DNA from: Scleromatobacter humisilvae | GTDB taxonomy: Bacteria; Pseudomonadota; Gammaproteobacteria; Burkholderiales; Burkholderiaceae_C | NCBI RefSeq assembly: GCF_023231945.1 | Contig: NZ_JAJLJH010000014.1 | Span: 62,001 to 126,000, forward strand | DNA length: 64,000 nucleotides | Direction of reading: 5' to 3' | Shown: in pieces, positions 9,141 through 17,588 of the stretch | Layout: each line of letters starts with the position of its first letter | Numbering within the stretch: the first letter of the stretch is position 1 | Made by a program: the position numbers and the translations under genes | Notes under the pieces: model-generated | What the model was told of the DNA's origin: nothing | The model's input: the letters and a program-made list of their open reading frames with translations, nothing else | Database searches by the model: none

Positions 9141-9821
9141 GTTCAGCTCGAGGCAGTAGCCGCGAGCTCTGAGCGTCCGGATCGTGAGCTGGGTGCCGGC
9201 GAGCTTGCTGCGCAAGCGATGCACATAGACCTGGACGGAGTTGCCCCGCCTCCGATCGCCAGCCCAGCCGGAGGGGGCGAGCATCCAGGCGTCCTGGATC
9301 TGCTGCTTTGACACGGGTCGGCCGTGAAGGAGGATCAGCAGTCCGAGCAAGCTCACTTCCCTCGGCGACAGTGCGACGGGTGTGCCATCGATCACGATCC
9401 TGAAGGCATGGCGCTCGAAGATCACCCGGCCCAACGATGTCGCGCCCGTGGATGGGGTCGCCGCAACCGGGACATCGGTGAGATGTCTTACCAGCTCACG
9501 CGGTACAGCGGACTTGACAAGGTAGGAATTCGCACCGGCCCGAACGGCCGCCACTCCGCTCGCCTCCTCGGTCTCGGACGCTATGACAACGATGACGAGC
9601 GAGCGATTCAGCATGCGGACCGTGCGTATCCGCTGAAGCGATTGCAGCAAGGGAATTGCGACATCGACGACGAGCGCTCGGATATCGTGTCGAAGCAATC
9701 GAACCGCAGCGTCGTCCCACGAGCCCGCTGTTTCAAGGCCGATCGAAAGCCCTGCCAAGTCGATTCGAAGGAATTCCGAGAGCAACTCGTCGTCGCTCAA
9801 GAGCAGGACATGAGTGTTCAT
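9105..9821 (-). CDS. OmpR-type response regulator, orphan
   Basis: 238 residues: an N-terminal receiver (about 1-115) with the acidic DD at 10-11, phospho-acceptor D53 (VVDVAIP) and Lys near 104 (YLVKSA), then a winged-helix trans_reg_C DNA-binding domain (about 130-230, ending RTLRARGYCL). The ATG at 9821 fits the receiver N-terminus; the frame is open upstream. No histidine kinase gene is adjacent, so its partner is elsewhere or it is unpaired. The last codons overlap the convergent haem-lipoprotein gene, which it may regulate (inference). Confidence 0.85.
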   Translation of the reverse strand: MNTHVLLLSDDELLSEFLRIDLAGLSIGLETAGSWDDAAVRLLRHDIRALVVDVAIPLLQSLQRIRTVRMLNRSLVIVVIASETEEASGVAAVRAGANSYLVKSAVPRELVRHLTDVPVAATPSTGATSLGRVIFERHAFRIVIDGTPVALSPREVSLLGLLILLHGRPVSKQQIQDAWMLAPSGWAGDRRRGNSVQVYVHRLRSKLAGTQLTIRTLRARGYCLELNSVRPHEVVPIR

Positions 9822-10543
9822 GTGCAGAGGCCAGTTGGCCTGTAGATGTGGTGCGTAGTGACGGGAGGGCCTGACGAAGACCTGTTCGTGCGGTCGAATC
9901 GCTCGAAACCGCAAATCGCCAAGCGGCGGATCGGTCAATCGGACGAGGTGTCGGGGCCGATGAGCAACAAGCTGCAGGCTTCCGAGAATTTCGACTTCCG
10001 GCGACGCATGAATCGCGGCGGGCCGACTTCCCGCCGACCCCAAGGCACAACGAACCCGCTGCCGTAGCGACTGCGCAAGTCAGAGTTCGGTCGAGTGTCG
10101 GCGCTCACCGCAAAGAGCTCCCATCCGGGAAGGCCGGCAACGAAGCCCTGCGAATTCAGATGACGATCGCCGTGAGACGCTGGGAGGTCGTCCGGTTCGA
10201 TGATGAGCCGCTCCATGGAAAGCAGGGTCTCGTCATTGTTCGGGAGCTTGCACACCTCAGCATCCGCCTTCAGTTGCGACGGACACCCCCACGCCGGCCC
10301 CCTACGCGGCTATGACCAATGCTCCATTGCGCGCAGGAGAAGGCGACGCTAGTCGCGCCCCCACCGCAATTGCGAGTTCTGGAACTCCCTGCGCACCACC
10401 GAAGTGATGAGACCCCGCCCGGCAGTGCCTTGACACGGACGGGGAGGCGCCTCGATGCGGCATCGATCCGTGATGGCCCCGCACTCCGTGCTTGCGGGAG
10501 GCGGGGCCGGACGTTCCGGAACTCCCATGCTCCCGCTCCATGG
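9822..10543. other. 722-bp gene-poor region
   Basis: Between the OmpR-type regulator and the exported crotonase I see no recognisable gene. A leftward open frame (9935-10255, up to 106 codons, GTG or ATG at 10216) has no family resemblance and no convincing ribosome-binding site. A hairpin lies at 10475-10508. Confidence 0.5.
10475..10508 (-). terminator. possible terminator hairpin after exported crotonase
   Basis: Perfect 8-bp inverted repeat GGCCCCGC...GCGGGGCC with an 18-nt loop, 36 bp beyond the stop of the leftward crotonase gene. No T-run follows, so factor-independent termination is uncertain. Confidence 0.4.
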
Positions 10544-11494
10544 TCACTTCGACGGGCTGAGCTTGCCTGTGTAGTCGTCGAGACGGCTCTCGAGATCCGC
10601 GCTGGTCCCCAGGCCAAGTCCCATCAGCGCACCGACGCGCCGTTGTGCATCAGGACGCTGCACCGAGGTAAGGAAGGCGTCCCACTCGGCGCCGAATTGC
10701 TCGTCCGATGGCAGGCTGTTGGCATCGACCCGACGCTTGATGTCGGCAATCGTCTGCTTGTCGAAGCTGGCGATGCGACGCGCCATCGTGTCGACGAACG
10801 CGTCGAGATCCGCATCGGGCAGCGCACGGTTGACGTAGCCGTAGCGCTCGGCAATATCACCATCGATGTAGCTTCCGGTCATCAGCACTTCCAACGCGCG
10901 GCCGCGGCCCATCAGTCGTGGCAGGCGGGCCATCGGCCCACCGCCCGGAGTGAACCCGGCGCCGATCTCGAACTGCGAGAGCTCGGCCTTTTCGCGGCTG
11001 GCGAATCGCATGTCGCTGGCCAGGGCCAACTCGCTGCCGACACCGGTGGCACGCCCGCGGATCATGGCGATCGACACGACCGGTGCCTTGCTCAGTCTCA
11101 CCAGCATGTCCGGCAGTGGCGGCAATCCGGTCGGGCCGGCAGGCAGGCTGGTCGTGTCGGTCAGGGGCGGCACGAAGTCGTAGTGGGTCAGGAAGAAGCC
11201 CGGCACATCGCTGTCGAACACCACGACCCTCACCTTCGGGTCGGTCTCGATCGCAGTCACGACCTTGTTCAACTGCGGCATCGTGTTCGGGCCGTAGATG
11301 TTGAAGGGCGGATTGTGGAACGTTACGCGCCAGTATTCGGGCGTGACGCGAACCAGCCGAATCTGGTCATTGGATTCTGTGACCGAATGGGGCTTGGCGG
11401 CCTGCGCAGTCGACGGTGTTTTCTGAGCGTTCGCCGGAGCCGTGAAGGCGATGCCGGCGGCAACGATCGCAGTAAGGAGGAGACGTGAATTCAT
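10544..11494 (-). CDS. exported enoyl-CoA hydratase/isomerase-family (crotonase) protein, copy 1
   Basis: 316 residues. The N-terminus MNSRLLLTAIVAAGIAF..ANAQ is a clear Sec signal peptide, unusual because crotonases act on cytoplasmic CoA esters. The fold signatures remain: RGRATGVGSELALASD with E155 and QFEIGAGFTPGGGP with E176, positions equivalent to the two catalytic Glu of hydratases. Start 11494 follows AAGGAGGAGACG. A paralogue lies at 44170-45207. It sits behind conserved promoter copy c, about 20-25 nt from the predicted transcription start. A periplasmic role on a non-CoA substrate is inference; the signal could also be misread. Confidence 0.88.
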   Translation of the reverse strand: MNSRLLLTAIVAAGIAFTAPANAQKTPSTAQAAKPHSVTESNDQIRLVRVTPEYWRVTFHNPPFNIYGPNTMPQLNKVVTAIETDPKVRVVVFDSDVPGFFLTHYDFVPPLTDTTSLPAGPTGLPPLPDMLVRLSKAPVVSIAMIRGRATGVGSELALASDMRFASREKAELSQFEIGAGFTPGGGPMARLPRLMGRGRALEVLMTGSYIDGDIAERYGYVNRALPDADLDAFVDTMARRIASFDKQTIADIKRRVDANSLPSDEQFGAEWDAFLTSVQRPDAQRRVGALMGLGLGTSADLESRLDDYTGKLSPSK

Positions 11495-11522
11495 GATGAG
11501 AATCCGAAGTTGGTGTGATTCA

Positions 11523-11579
11523 AGTGTGGTGGCGGGCCCTCGCGCGGTGAATAGCCGTCGTTCGACAGTTGCTCTTCCA
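11523..11579 (-). promoter_or_regulatory. conserved regulon promoter, copy c
   Basis: Minus strand: element 11547-11579 starting TGGAAGAGCAACTGTCG and ending CTATTCAC, 18 nt, then CACACT (11523-11528). It is the most diverged of the five in its left part and in the -10 hexamer. It faces the exported crotonase start at 11494. Confidence 0.62.
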
Positions 11580-11751
11580 CTCTTCGCAAGAACGTGGACA
11601 GGACCGGACCTGTTCCGGTGGGGTATCTCGAACGTAGATAGCCCTATGAAATAGCTTCGCTTGAATCCATATCGAGTCAGAGTGACCATGAATCATCGAC
11701 TTCATTCCACAGCGTTGCGGAAGGGTCGGATTGCCTTGGAGACGTCGACAG

Positions 11752-13161
11752 ATGATTGCACCCACCACGGTTCAGCGCATCGCGCGATTTGCGCATGACG
11801 CTCGTCCCAGCGATATCTCGAACAAGTCGCTGGCGCTGTACAAGCGAAATATTCTCGACAGCCTCGGCTGCGCGATAGCGGCCCTGCCGGGACATCCATT
11901 TCACGCGTTGCGCGAGCAATTCATCGAGTACGGCGGAAGCAGTGCCTGCACGCTGATTGGCGGCGGCACCACGTCACCCGACCAGGCCGCCCTGTACAAC
12001 TCCGGCCTGGTTCGCTACGTCGACCTGCTGGACAGCTACATGTCGCCTGGCGGTCTCTGCCATCCGAGCGACAACTTCGGCCCCATCCTCGCGGCCGCGG
12101 AACACGCGTCGGCAAGCGGCGAAGATTTCATCCTGGCCCTGGCGGTTTCCTACGAGATCGGTTGCCGGATCACGGCGATCGTTCCCGTGATGTCCAAGGG
12201 CTTCAACCACGCCATCCAACTGGCGATGTCCGCGGCGGCGGGGTCGGGGAAATTGCTTGATCTGAACGTCGATCAACTCGGCAACGCGATCGCGATCGCC
12301 ACGGTCGACAACATTTCGCTGACCTGCGTCCATTCCGAGCCGGTGTCCCAATGGAAGGGCTTCTCGCCCGGCATGACTGGCATGCGCGCGATCTACGCGG
12401 CGTCGCTGGCCAAGCGCGGATTCACCGGGCCCCAGCGATTGTTCGAAGGGCCGAACGGCCTCGTGCGGATGTTCGACCAGCCCCTGGAGGTCGACTGGAG
12501 GGATTCCCGCCTGGATGTCGTCCAGCAGACCGTGATGAAGAAGTACTGCTCTCTCATCCACGGGCAACCGGTACTCGAGGCGACGCTGGCGCTCAAGCGC
12601 GAGAACAGCCTGACCTCTGAGGACGTCGAGAGCGTCGTCTGCGACATCTTCCAGACGGGGTATGACATCGCAGGCGGCGGAGGATTCGGCCCCAAGGATC
12701 ACCCGACGACGAAGGAACAGGCGGACTACAACCTCAAGTACCTCATCACCGCGGCGATCCTGGACGACCAGGTCGGGCCGGCCCAGCTCGAGGCGGAACG
12801 CATCCAGGCCGAGGACGCGCAATCGCTGCTCGCGCGCGTCACCGTGCGCCCGGATCCCGCCTTCACGGCGAGCTATCCGGCCGCGCTCAATACCCGAATC
12901 ACGATCACCTGCAGGGATGGTCGCGTGTTCACGAAGGACCACATCGGCTTCGAGGGTGGTCGCGAACATCCGTTCTCCTGGGATCGGGTCGTGGAGAAAT
13001 TCCACTGGTTGAGCGAGCGCCACGCGAACCAGGAGCTCCGGTCGCGGATCGTGGATCTGGTCGCGCATCTCGAAAGACACCGGATCAGCGAACTCACCGA
13101 GCTGCTGTCGATGGTCAGCCCGGACGCGCGATACCCCGCAACCCACCCCGGGATTCAATAG
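11752..13161 (+). CDS. MmgE/PrpD family protein
   Basis: 469-residue member of the MmgE/PrpD fold (2-methylcitrate dehydratase and related lyases/epimerases, cytoplasmic). The family hallmarks KRNILDSLGCAIAAL near residue 33 and the helical N-terminal domain with GFNHAIQLA are seen. First gene of a rightward operon with two small tautomerases, DUF485, a symporter and a CMD protein, which suggests a catabolic dehydratase or isomerase acting on an organic acid rather than the propionate cycle, since no prpB or prpC is near. ATG at 11752 has GGAG about 11 nt upstream. Confidence 0.88.
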   Translation: MIAPTTVQRIARFAHDARPSDISNKSLALYKRNILDSLGCAIAALPGHPFHALREQFIEYGGSSACTLIGGGTTSPDQAALYNSGLVRYVDLLDSYMSPGGLCHPSDNFGPILAAAEHASASGEDFILALAVSYEIGCRITAIVPVMSKGFNHAIQLAMSAAAGSGKLLDLNVDQLGNAIAIATVDNISLTCVHSEPVSQWKGFSPGMTGMRAIYAASLAKRGFTGPQRLFEGPNGLVRMFDQPLEVDWRDSRLDVVQQTVMKKYCSLIHGQPVLEATLALKRENSLTSEDVESVVCDIFQTGYDIAGGGGFGPKDHPTTKEQADYNLKYLITAAILDDQVGPAQLEAERIQAEDAQSLLARVTVRPDPAFTASYPAALNTRITITCRDGRVFTKDHIGFEGGREHPFSWDRVVEKFHWLSERHANQELRSRIVDLVAHLERHRISELTELLSMVSPDARYPATHPGIQ

Positions 13162-13185
13162 CCCGTTCATCAAGGAGATATGGAG

Positions 13186-13416
13186 ATGGCCCTGATTTCA
13201 TGCGACATGCGCTTCGGAAGGAGCGACGAGCAAAAGCGGCAACTTGCTGCCGGACTGCTTCGGGTGGTAAGCGCCGCCACCGGCGAGACGAAGGACGACA
13301 TCTTCTTCGTGATTCGCGAGGGACGCGGCATCAATTTCGTCGAGCACGGCGAGCATCTTCCCGAGTATGTGGAAGGTGCTGCGAACGACCAGGCTTTGAT
13401 TCAGCGCCTCAAATAG
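13186..13416 (+). CDS. 4-oxalocrotonate tautomerase-like protein lacking Pro1
   Basis: 76-residue tautomerase-superfamily protein (MALISCDMRFGRSDEQKRQ). The FGRSDEQK helix start matches 4-oxalocrotonate tautomerase, but the residue after the initiator Met is Ala, not the catalytic Pro. The start at 13186 is set by AAGGAG eight bases upstream; the in-frame ATG at 13180 sits too close to it. The adjacent gene encodes a second tautomerase with Pro1, so this may be the non-catalytic subunit of a heterohexamer (inference; heteromeric tautomerases exist in the superfamily). Operon position suggests a step in organic-acid breakdown. Confidence 0.85.
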   Translation: MALISCDMRFGRSDEQKRQLAAGLLRVVSAATGETKDDIFFVIREGRGINFVEHGEHLPEYVEGAANDQALIQRLK

Positions 13417-13429
13417 CCGGGAGACAGAC

Positions 13430-13636
13430 ATGCCCTTCATCGAATGCCACATCAAGGCCGGCCTGAGCCCGGAGCGTCGCGAGGATCTCATGCGCGACAT
13501 CATCCAGGTCACGCATGACTCCATCGGTTCGGATCCGAAGATCATCAACGTGATCATCCACGAACACCCGGCGAGCAACATCAGCGTCTCCAGCCGAATC
13601 AACGGGAGGGACTTCAAGCTGAAGAAAGCCGGATGA
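13430..13636 (+). CDS. 4-oxalocrotonate tautomerase family protein (Pro1 present)
   Basis: 68 residues beginning MPFIECHIKAGLSPERREDL. Pro after the Met is the usual general base of the superfamily and becomes N-terminal after Met removal. The length is that of 4-OT monomers, which assemble as hexamers. It lies 13 bp after the Pro1-less homologue with its own GGAGACAG site, so the two are very likely cotranslated partners. It would interconvert enol/keto acids in the pathway served by the MmgE/PrpD protein and symporter. Confidence 0.9.
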   Translation: MPFIECHIKAGLSPERREDLMRDIIQVTHDSIGSDPKIINVIIHEHPASNISVSSRINGRDFKLKKAG

Positions 13637-13694
13637 CGTCGCCGCTCGATGGCCGAGCAATGAGGCGCGTGGGTGAACGAACCAAGGAGACAAG

Positions 13695-13952
13695 ATGATT
13701 GGCGTATTCGACGACGACAACCGGATCGCGTCCGGGCGAGAGAGGATGGGGTTGGCAACGCTGCTGACCTTTCTTCAGGCCGCCGTGTTCTTCGGATTTC
13801 TGCTGGTCGGAATCCTGTCGCCAGCGACGATGGCGACACCGGTCAGCGAGGGTTCGGTCGTGACCACCGCATTCGTGCTTGGCCTGGCCGTGCTGATCAT
13901 CAGCGTGCTGCTGACCGGGCTCTATGTCCTGGCCGAGAACGGGTCCGATTGA
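13695..13952 (+). CDS. DUF485 small membrane protein
   Basis: 85 residues with two hydrophobic segments (about 20-42 and 57-80) and a short acidic N-terminus, matching the DUF485/YjcH family that is regularly encoded directly before ActP-type acetate symporters. AAGGAGACAAG precedes the ATG. It lies 50 bp before a symporter gene of exactly that type, so an accessory role in organic-acid uptake is likely; the mechanism is not known. Confidence 0.85.
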   Translation: MIGVFDDDNRIASGRERMGLATLLTFLQAAVFFGFLLVGILSPATMATPVSEGSVVTTAFVLGLAVLIISVLLTGLYVLAENGSD

Positions 13953-14002
13953 ACGACCCATCAACCGGCGTCGCATCCACATTTCACCTCTTGGGTCGGA
14001 AG

Positions 14003-15634
14003 ATGACAACCATTCGAAACGGCTTCATGACGGCGCTCGTTCTCGCCCTGAGCGGGGCCGCTGCACCTTGCCTGGCGGCACCAGGTGGCACTGTGAGCTC
14101 CGACCACGCCATCGCCATCGCGTTCTTCTTCATCTTCGTCCTCATGACGCTCTGCATCACCTACTGGGCTGCGGCGCGCACGAAGTCGAAGCACGATTTC
14201 TACGCTGCCGGAGGCAAGGTCACGGCCGTTCAGAACGGTCTGGCGATCGCCGGCGACTTCATGTCGGCCGGAGCGTTGCTCGGGCTGACGGCGCTCGTCT
14301 ACAGCAAGGGCTTCGACGGCCTGGTGTATGCCGTCGGCTATGCCACCGGCATGCCCGTGGTGGTGTTCCTGCTGGCGACCCGCCTTCGCAAGCTGGGCAA
14401 GTACACGTTCGCGGACGTGGTCTCGACACGCCTCTCCGAAAGGCCGATCCGGATCTTCGCCGCCTGCGCGTCGCTTTGCATCGTGTCGCTGTACCTGATC
14501 ACCCAGATGGTCGGCGCCGGCCAGCTCATCAAGCTGCTGTTCGGCATCGACTACATCTACGCGGAGTTCCTGGTCGGCTTTCTCATGATCCTCTACGTCG
14601 CCTATGGCGGCATGGTGGCGACGACGTGGGTGCAGATCATCAAGGCGGTCATGCTGCTGACCGGGACGCTGCTGATGAGCTTCCTGGTGCTGAAGGCCTT
14701 CGGGTTCAGTTTCGGCGCCATGCTCGCTGCCGCCGTGAAGAACCACGCGAGGGGCGCCGCGATCCTCGCGCCACAGGGAATGGTGAAAGACCCGCTGTCG
14801 GCCCTGTCACTTGGACTGGCGGTGATGTTCGGCACCTGCGGCCTTCCGCACATCCTGATGCGTTTCTTCACCGTACCTGACGCGCGGGCCGCACGCGGTT
14901 CGGTGTTCTGGGCAGCGACCGTGATGAGCACCTTCTTCGGTCTCGTATTCATCATCGGCTTCGGTTCGATCGCGCTCGTTGCGTCGAACCCGATCTTCCT
15001 CGACGCCACCGGCAAGCCCATCGGCGGCGGCAACATGGTGGCCCTTCATCTGGCCAACGCGGTCGGCGGCGACGTGCTGCTGGGGTTCATCTCGGCGGTC
15101 GCGTTCGCCACGATCCTCGCCGTCGTGTCAGGACTGACACTCGCGGGTTCGTCTGCCTTCTCCCACGATCTGTACGCCCGCGTCTTCTGCAAGGGTGCGG
15201 CAGACCCGGTCAAGGAGGCGCGTGTGTCGCGCATCTCCGCCTTCGCGCTCGGTGTGATCGCCATTGCGCTTGGCATCGCGTTCCAGACACTGAACGTGGC
15301 CTACATGATCTCACTGACGTTTTCCGTCGCGTGCAGCTCGACATTCCCGGTATTGCTTCTCGCCCTGTATTGGAATCGTCTGACGACAGCGGGAGCGGTG
15401 GCGGGAGGTTCCGTTGGCTTGGTCTCGGCCATCTTGCTCACCGCCGCCGGGCCCGCCGTCTGGGTGAGCATACTGGGGCACGCCGCGCCGCTGATCTCCA
15501 TTGATCCTCCCGCCATCATCACGATGCCGCTGGCGTTCATCACATGCTGGCTCGTCTCGATCTTCGGTCAGGGCGAGCATGCGGCCGTGGATCGGGCTAA
15601 CCTGGGCGGGATGTCCGGCGCGACAGCTCGCTGA
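14003..15634 (+). CDS. sodium:solute symporter, cation/acetate (ActP) type
   Basis: 543-residue inner-membrane transporter of the SSS family. A cleavable or first hydrophobic segment (ending APCLAAPGG) precedes about 13 membrane helices. Family signatures include DFYAAGGKVTAVQNGLAIAGDFMSA, GLPHILMRFFTVPD and SGLTLAGSSAFSHDLYA, as in ActP. Pairing with DUF485 upstream supports monocarboxylate uptake. The ATG at 14003 follows GGAAG. It lies in an operon with MmgE/PrpD, tautomerases and CMD, probably importing the substrate those enzymes degrade. Confidence 0.93.
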   Translation: MTTIRNGFMTALVLALSGAAAPCLAAPGGTVSSDHAIAIAFFFIFVLMTLCITYWAAARTKSKHDFYAAGGKVTAVQNGLAIAGDFMSAGALLGLTALVYSKGFDGLVYAVGYATGMPVVVFLLATRLRKLGKYTFADVVSTRLSERPIRIFAACASLCIVSLYLITQMVGAGQLIKLLFGIDYIYAEFLVGFLMILYVAYGGMVATTWVQIIKAVMLLTGTLLMSFLVLKAFGFSFGAMLAAAVKNHARGAAILAPQGMVKDPLSALSLGLAVMFGTCGLPHILMRFFTVPDARAARGSVFWAATVMSTFFGLVFIIGFGSIALVASNPIFLDATGKPIGGGNMVALHLANAVGGDVLLGFISAVAFATILAVVSGLTLAGSSAFSHDLYARVFCKGAADPVKEARVSRISAFALGVIAIALGIAFQTLNVAYMISLTFSVACSSTFPVLLLALYWNRLTTAGAVAGGSVGLVSAILLTAAGPAVWVSILGHAAPLISIDPPAIITMPLAFITCWLVSIFGQGEHAAVDRANLGGMSGATAR

Positions 15635-15661
15635 CCGTGCGTCGATCAATCGAGAACGAAC

Positions 15662-16423
15662 ATGACGCTCACCGCCAGGCAGCAGGAGATCAAGGACGAA
15701 TTCATCCGGATCCGGAAGACATGGGCCCCTCAGTGGGAAAGCATTCTTCGAATGGACTGCGAGTACTTGAATTCGTATCTCCAGCTTTCCGCAGTCCCTT
15801 TCAAGCACAACTACCTCGAAGACAAGGTCAAGGAATTCATCTACCTCGCGATGAACGTGTCATCGACACACATGTTCGCGCCCGGCGTCTCGCTGCACCT
15901 GAAGCTGGCACTGGATTTTGGGGCGACCGGCGATGAGTTGATGGAGGTGCTGCAACTGGCGAGCAGCGTAGGTATCCATGGCGCGAACGTCGGGGGCCGC
16001 GTTCTGACCGAAGTTCTCACCGAACAAGGCGTGACCGTCAATCGGGACCAGGATGATCAGCGGTGTGCGCGATTGAAGGCAGCCTTCATGGCCTTCCAGG
16101 GACACTGGGACTTGTCATGGGACACGCTCGTGGCGTTGGATCCGGACTTCTTCGAACGCTACGTTCGGTTCGCGGAGGTGCCATGGAAGAAGGGCCCGCT
16201 GGAGCCCAAGGTCAAGGAGCTAGTCCTTTGCGCCATCGACGCCGCCGCGACCCATCTCTACGAGCCGGGCATCAAGGCTCACATGCGCAGTGCAATTCGA
16301 TACGGAGCGACACAAGTCGAGATCATGGAGATGCTCGAAATCGTGAGCGTCGTCGGAATTCACGGCGCGCTGATTGGTGGCTCCATGCTGGAAGAAGCGC
16401 TCGGAGCACGAGCACGGCATTGA
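15662..16423 (+). CDS. carboxymuconolactone decarboxylase family protein, two domains
   Basis: 253 residues made of two tandem CMD/AhpD-like helical repeats (about 20-120 and 150-245), each with the GIHGA..GG motif (SVGIHGANVGG and VVGIHGALIGG). The CxxC of AhpD-type peroxidases is absent: the equivalent positions read SSTHM and AATHL, so a lyase/decarboxylase or structural role is likelier than peroxidase. Last gene of the operon starting at 11752. Its stop codon abuts directly the stop of the opposing LysR gene. Confidence 0.87.
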   Translation: MTLTARQQEIKDEFIRIRKTWAPQWESILRMDCEYLNSYLQLSAVPFKHNYLEDKVKEFIYLAMNVSSTHMFAPGVSLHLKLALDFGATGDELMEVLQLASSVGIHGANVGGRVLTEVLTEQGVTVNRDQDDQRCARLKAAFMAFQGHWDLSWDTLVALDPDFFERYVRFAEVPWKKGPLEPKVKELVLCAIDAAATHLYEPGIKAHMRSAIRYGATQVEIMEMLEIVSVVGIHGALIGGSMLEEALGARARH

Positions 16424-17311
16424 TCAGGCGGCCGCCATCACGGGCGCGAACTGGCATCGCGCTGCCGCCTGGAATGCACGCATCGCGCTGGTCATGAAGG
16501 CATCCCGCCTCCGGATGAACAGCGTATCGACCAGCGCCTTGTCAGGGGAGAGCGTGTGGAGTCTCACTTGTCCGCTCTTGGCCGCGACCGATACGATGCC
16601 GCGCGGAAGAAGCGTCACTCCGATGCCGGCGGCGACGCACGCGACGATGGCGTCGATCGATCCGAACTCCAGCGGGGTCGCGGTCTGCATCCCCATCTCG
16701 ACCAGCAGGTTCTCCAGCCGCCGTCGATACGAGCAGCCAAGCCGGAACACGATGATCTTGAGGTCGGGAATCGACTCGACGTGATCGAGGGAGCGCATGC
16801 ACCGTGGCGTCACGAGAACGAGCTCCTCGCGGAAGATGGATTCGGCTTCCAGGTCGGGATGGCTGATTGGGCCGGCGACGAATGCGCCGTCCAGGCGGTA
16901 CTCGGCCACGTCCGATGCGAGGCTGCAGGACGTGCCCGTGGTCAGTGACAGCTTGACCTGCGGATTGGCATCTGCAAAGTTGCGCAAGATCGGCGGCAAC
17001 CGCAGCGCGGCCGTTGTCTCGAGCGTCCCCAAGCTCAACATCCCGCCTGGCGTACCGTCGTCACGTGCCGCGAGCTTCGCGTCAGACACCATCTTGGCGA
17101 TCCGCGCCGCAAAGGGCAGCATTCGTTGGCCCGCCGCGGTCATGCTGACGCCATGCGCGTGCCTCTGGAATAGCGTCACGCCCACATCCCGCTCCAGCGA
17201 CCGGATCCGCACCGTGACGTTGGACTGGACGGTATGCAGTTCGACTGCAGCCCGGTTCATGCTTCCGTGGCGGGCTACCGCTTCAAAGACCCGCAGGTCG
17301 ACGACGTCCAT
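16424..17311 (-). CDS. LysR family regulator
   Basis: 295 residues: N-terminal winged HTH (about 4-62, ARHGSMNRAAVELHTVQSNVTVRIRSLE) and a periplasmic-binding-protein-like effector domain. It faces the catabolic operon tail to tail and is divergent from the cytochrome b561 gene at 17589. The 277-bp divergent spacer holds a GCATCAT/ATGATGC inverted repeat (17448-17475) and an 11-bp direct repeat, likely its binding region. It is related to the LysR at 19270 (both carry HTVQSNVT in the recognition helix and TTAA[LI]RLP later), so the two may bind similar sites. Confidence 0.92.
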   Translation of the reverse strand: MDVVDLRVFEAVARHGSMNRAAVELHTVQSNVTVRIRSLERDVGVTLFQRHAHGVSMTAAGQRMLPFAARIAKMVSDAKLAARDDGTPGGMLSLGTLETTAALRLPPILRNFADANPQVKLSLTTGTSCSLASDVAEYRLDGAFVAGPISHPDLEAESIFREELVLVTPRCMRSLDHVESIPDLKIIVFRLGCSYRRRLENLLVEMGMQTATPLEFGSIDAIVACVAAGIGVTLLPRGIVSVAAKSGQVRLHTLSPDKALVDTLFIRRRDAFMTSAMRAFQAAARCQFAPVMAAA

Positions 17312-17388
17312 GGTTTGCTCCGAGCCCGATGTCGGGCATGAAGATGCGCCATCGGCGTCATTAAGTAAAACGATTCGTCGTGATGCCA

Positions 17389-17475
17389 GCCATCAGTTCC
17401 AGAGAAGTTGGAGGTTCGGCATCGCCATCAGTTCAAGCGATGCAACGCATCATCATTCATCATTCGACATGATGC
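17389..17475. promoter_or_regulatory. probable LysR operator region
   Basis: GCCATCAGTTC occurs twice as a direct repeat (17389-17399 and 17424-17434, 35 bp apart). The inverted repeat GCATCAT (17448-17454) and ATGATGC (17469-17475), 14-nt spacer, follows. The site lies between the divergent LysR (start 17311) and cytochrome b561 (start 17589) genes. The half-site ATCAT resembles the repeat before the second LysR at 20211. Confidence 0.5.
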
Positions 17476-17588
17476 TTATTGACGCTTAACTTCCAATCAC
17501 TCGCTTCGATCGACATGGACGCCCATGCGAGACCACCTCGCCGCAGCAAAGCGGCGGGCACCATGTCCTTCTCATACGGGAGCACGTC

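Noticed and set aside
9935-10255. Leftward open frame of up to 106 codons upstream of the OmpR-type regulator
   Set aside because: No family resemblance, no good start signal; could not be supported as a gene.
10319-11488. Long rightward open frame of 389 codons
   Set aside because: Lies wholly opposite the exported crotonase and is His/Arg-rich, typical of an antisense shadow in GC-rich DNA.
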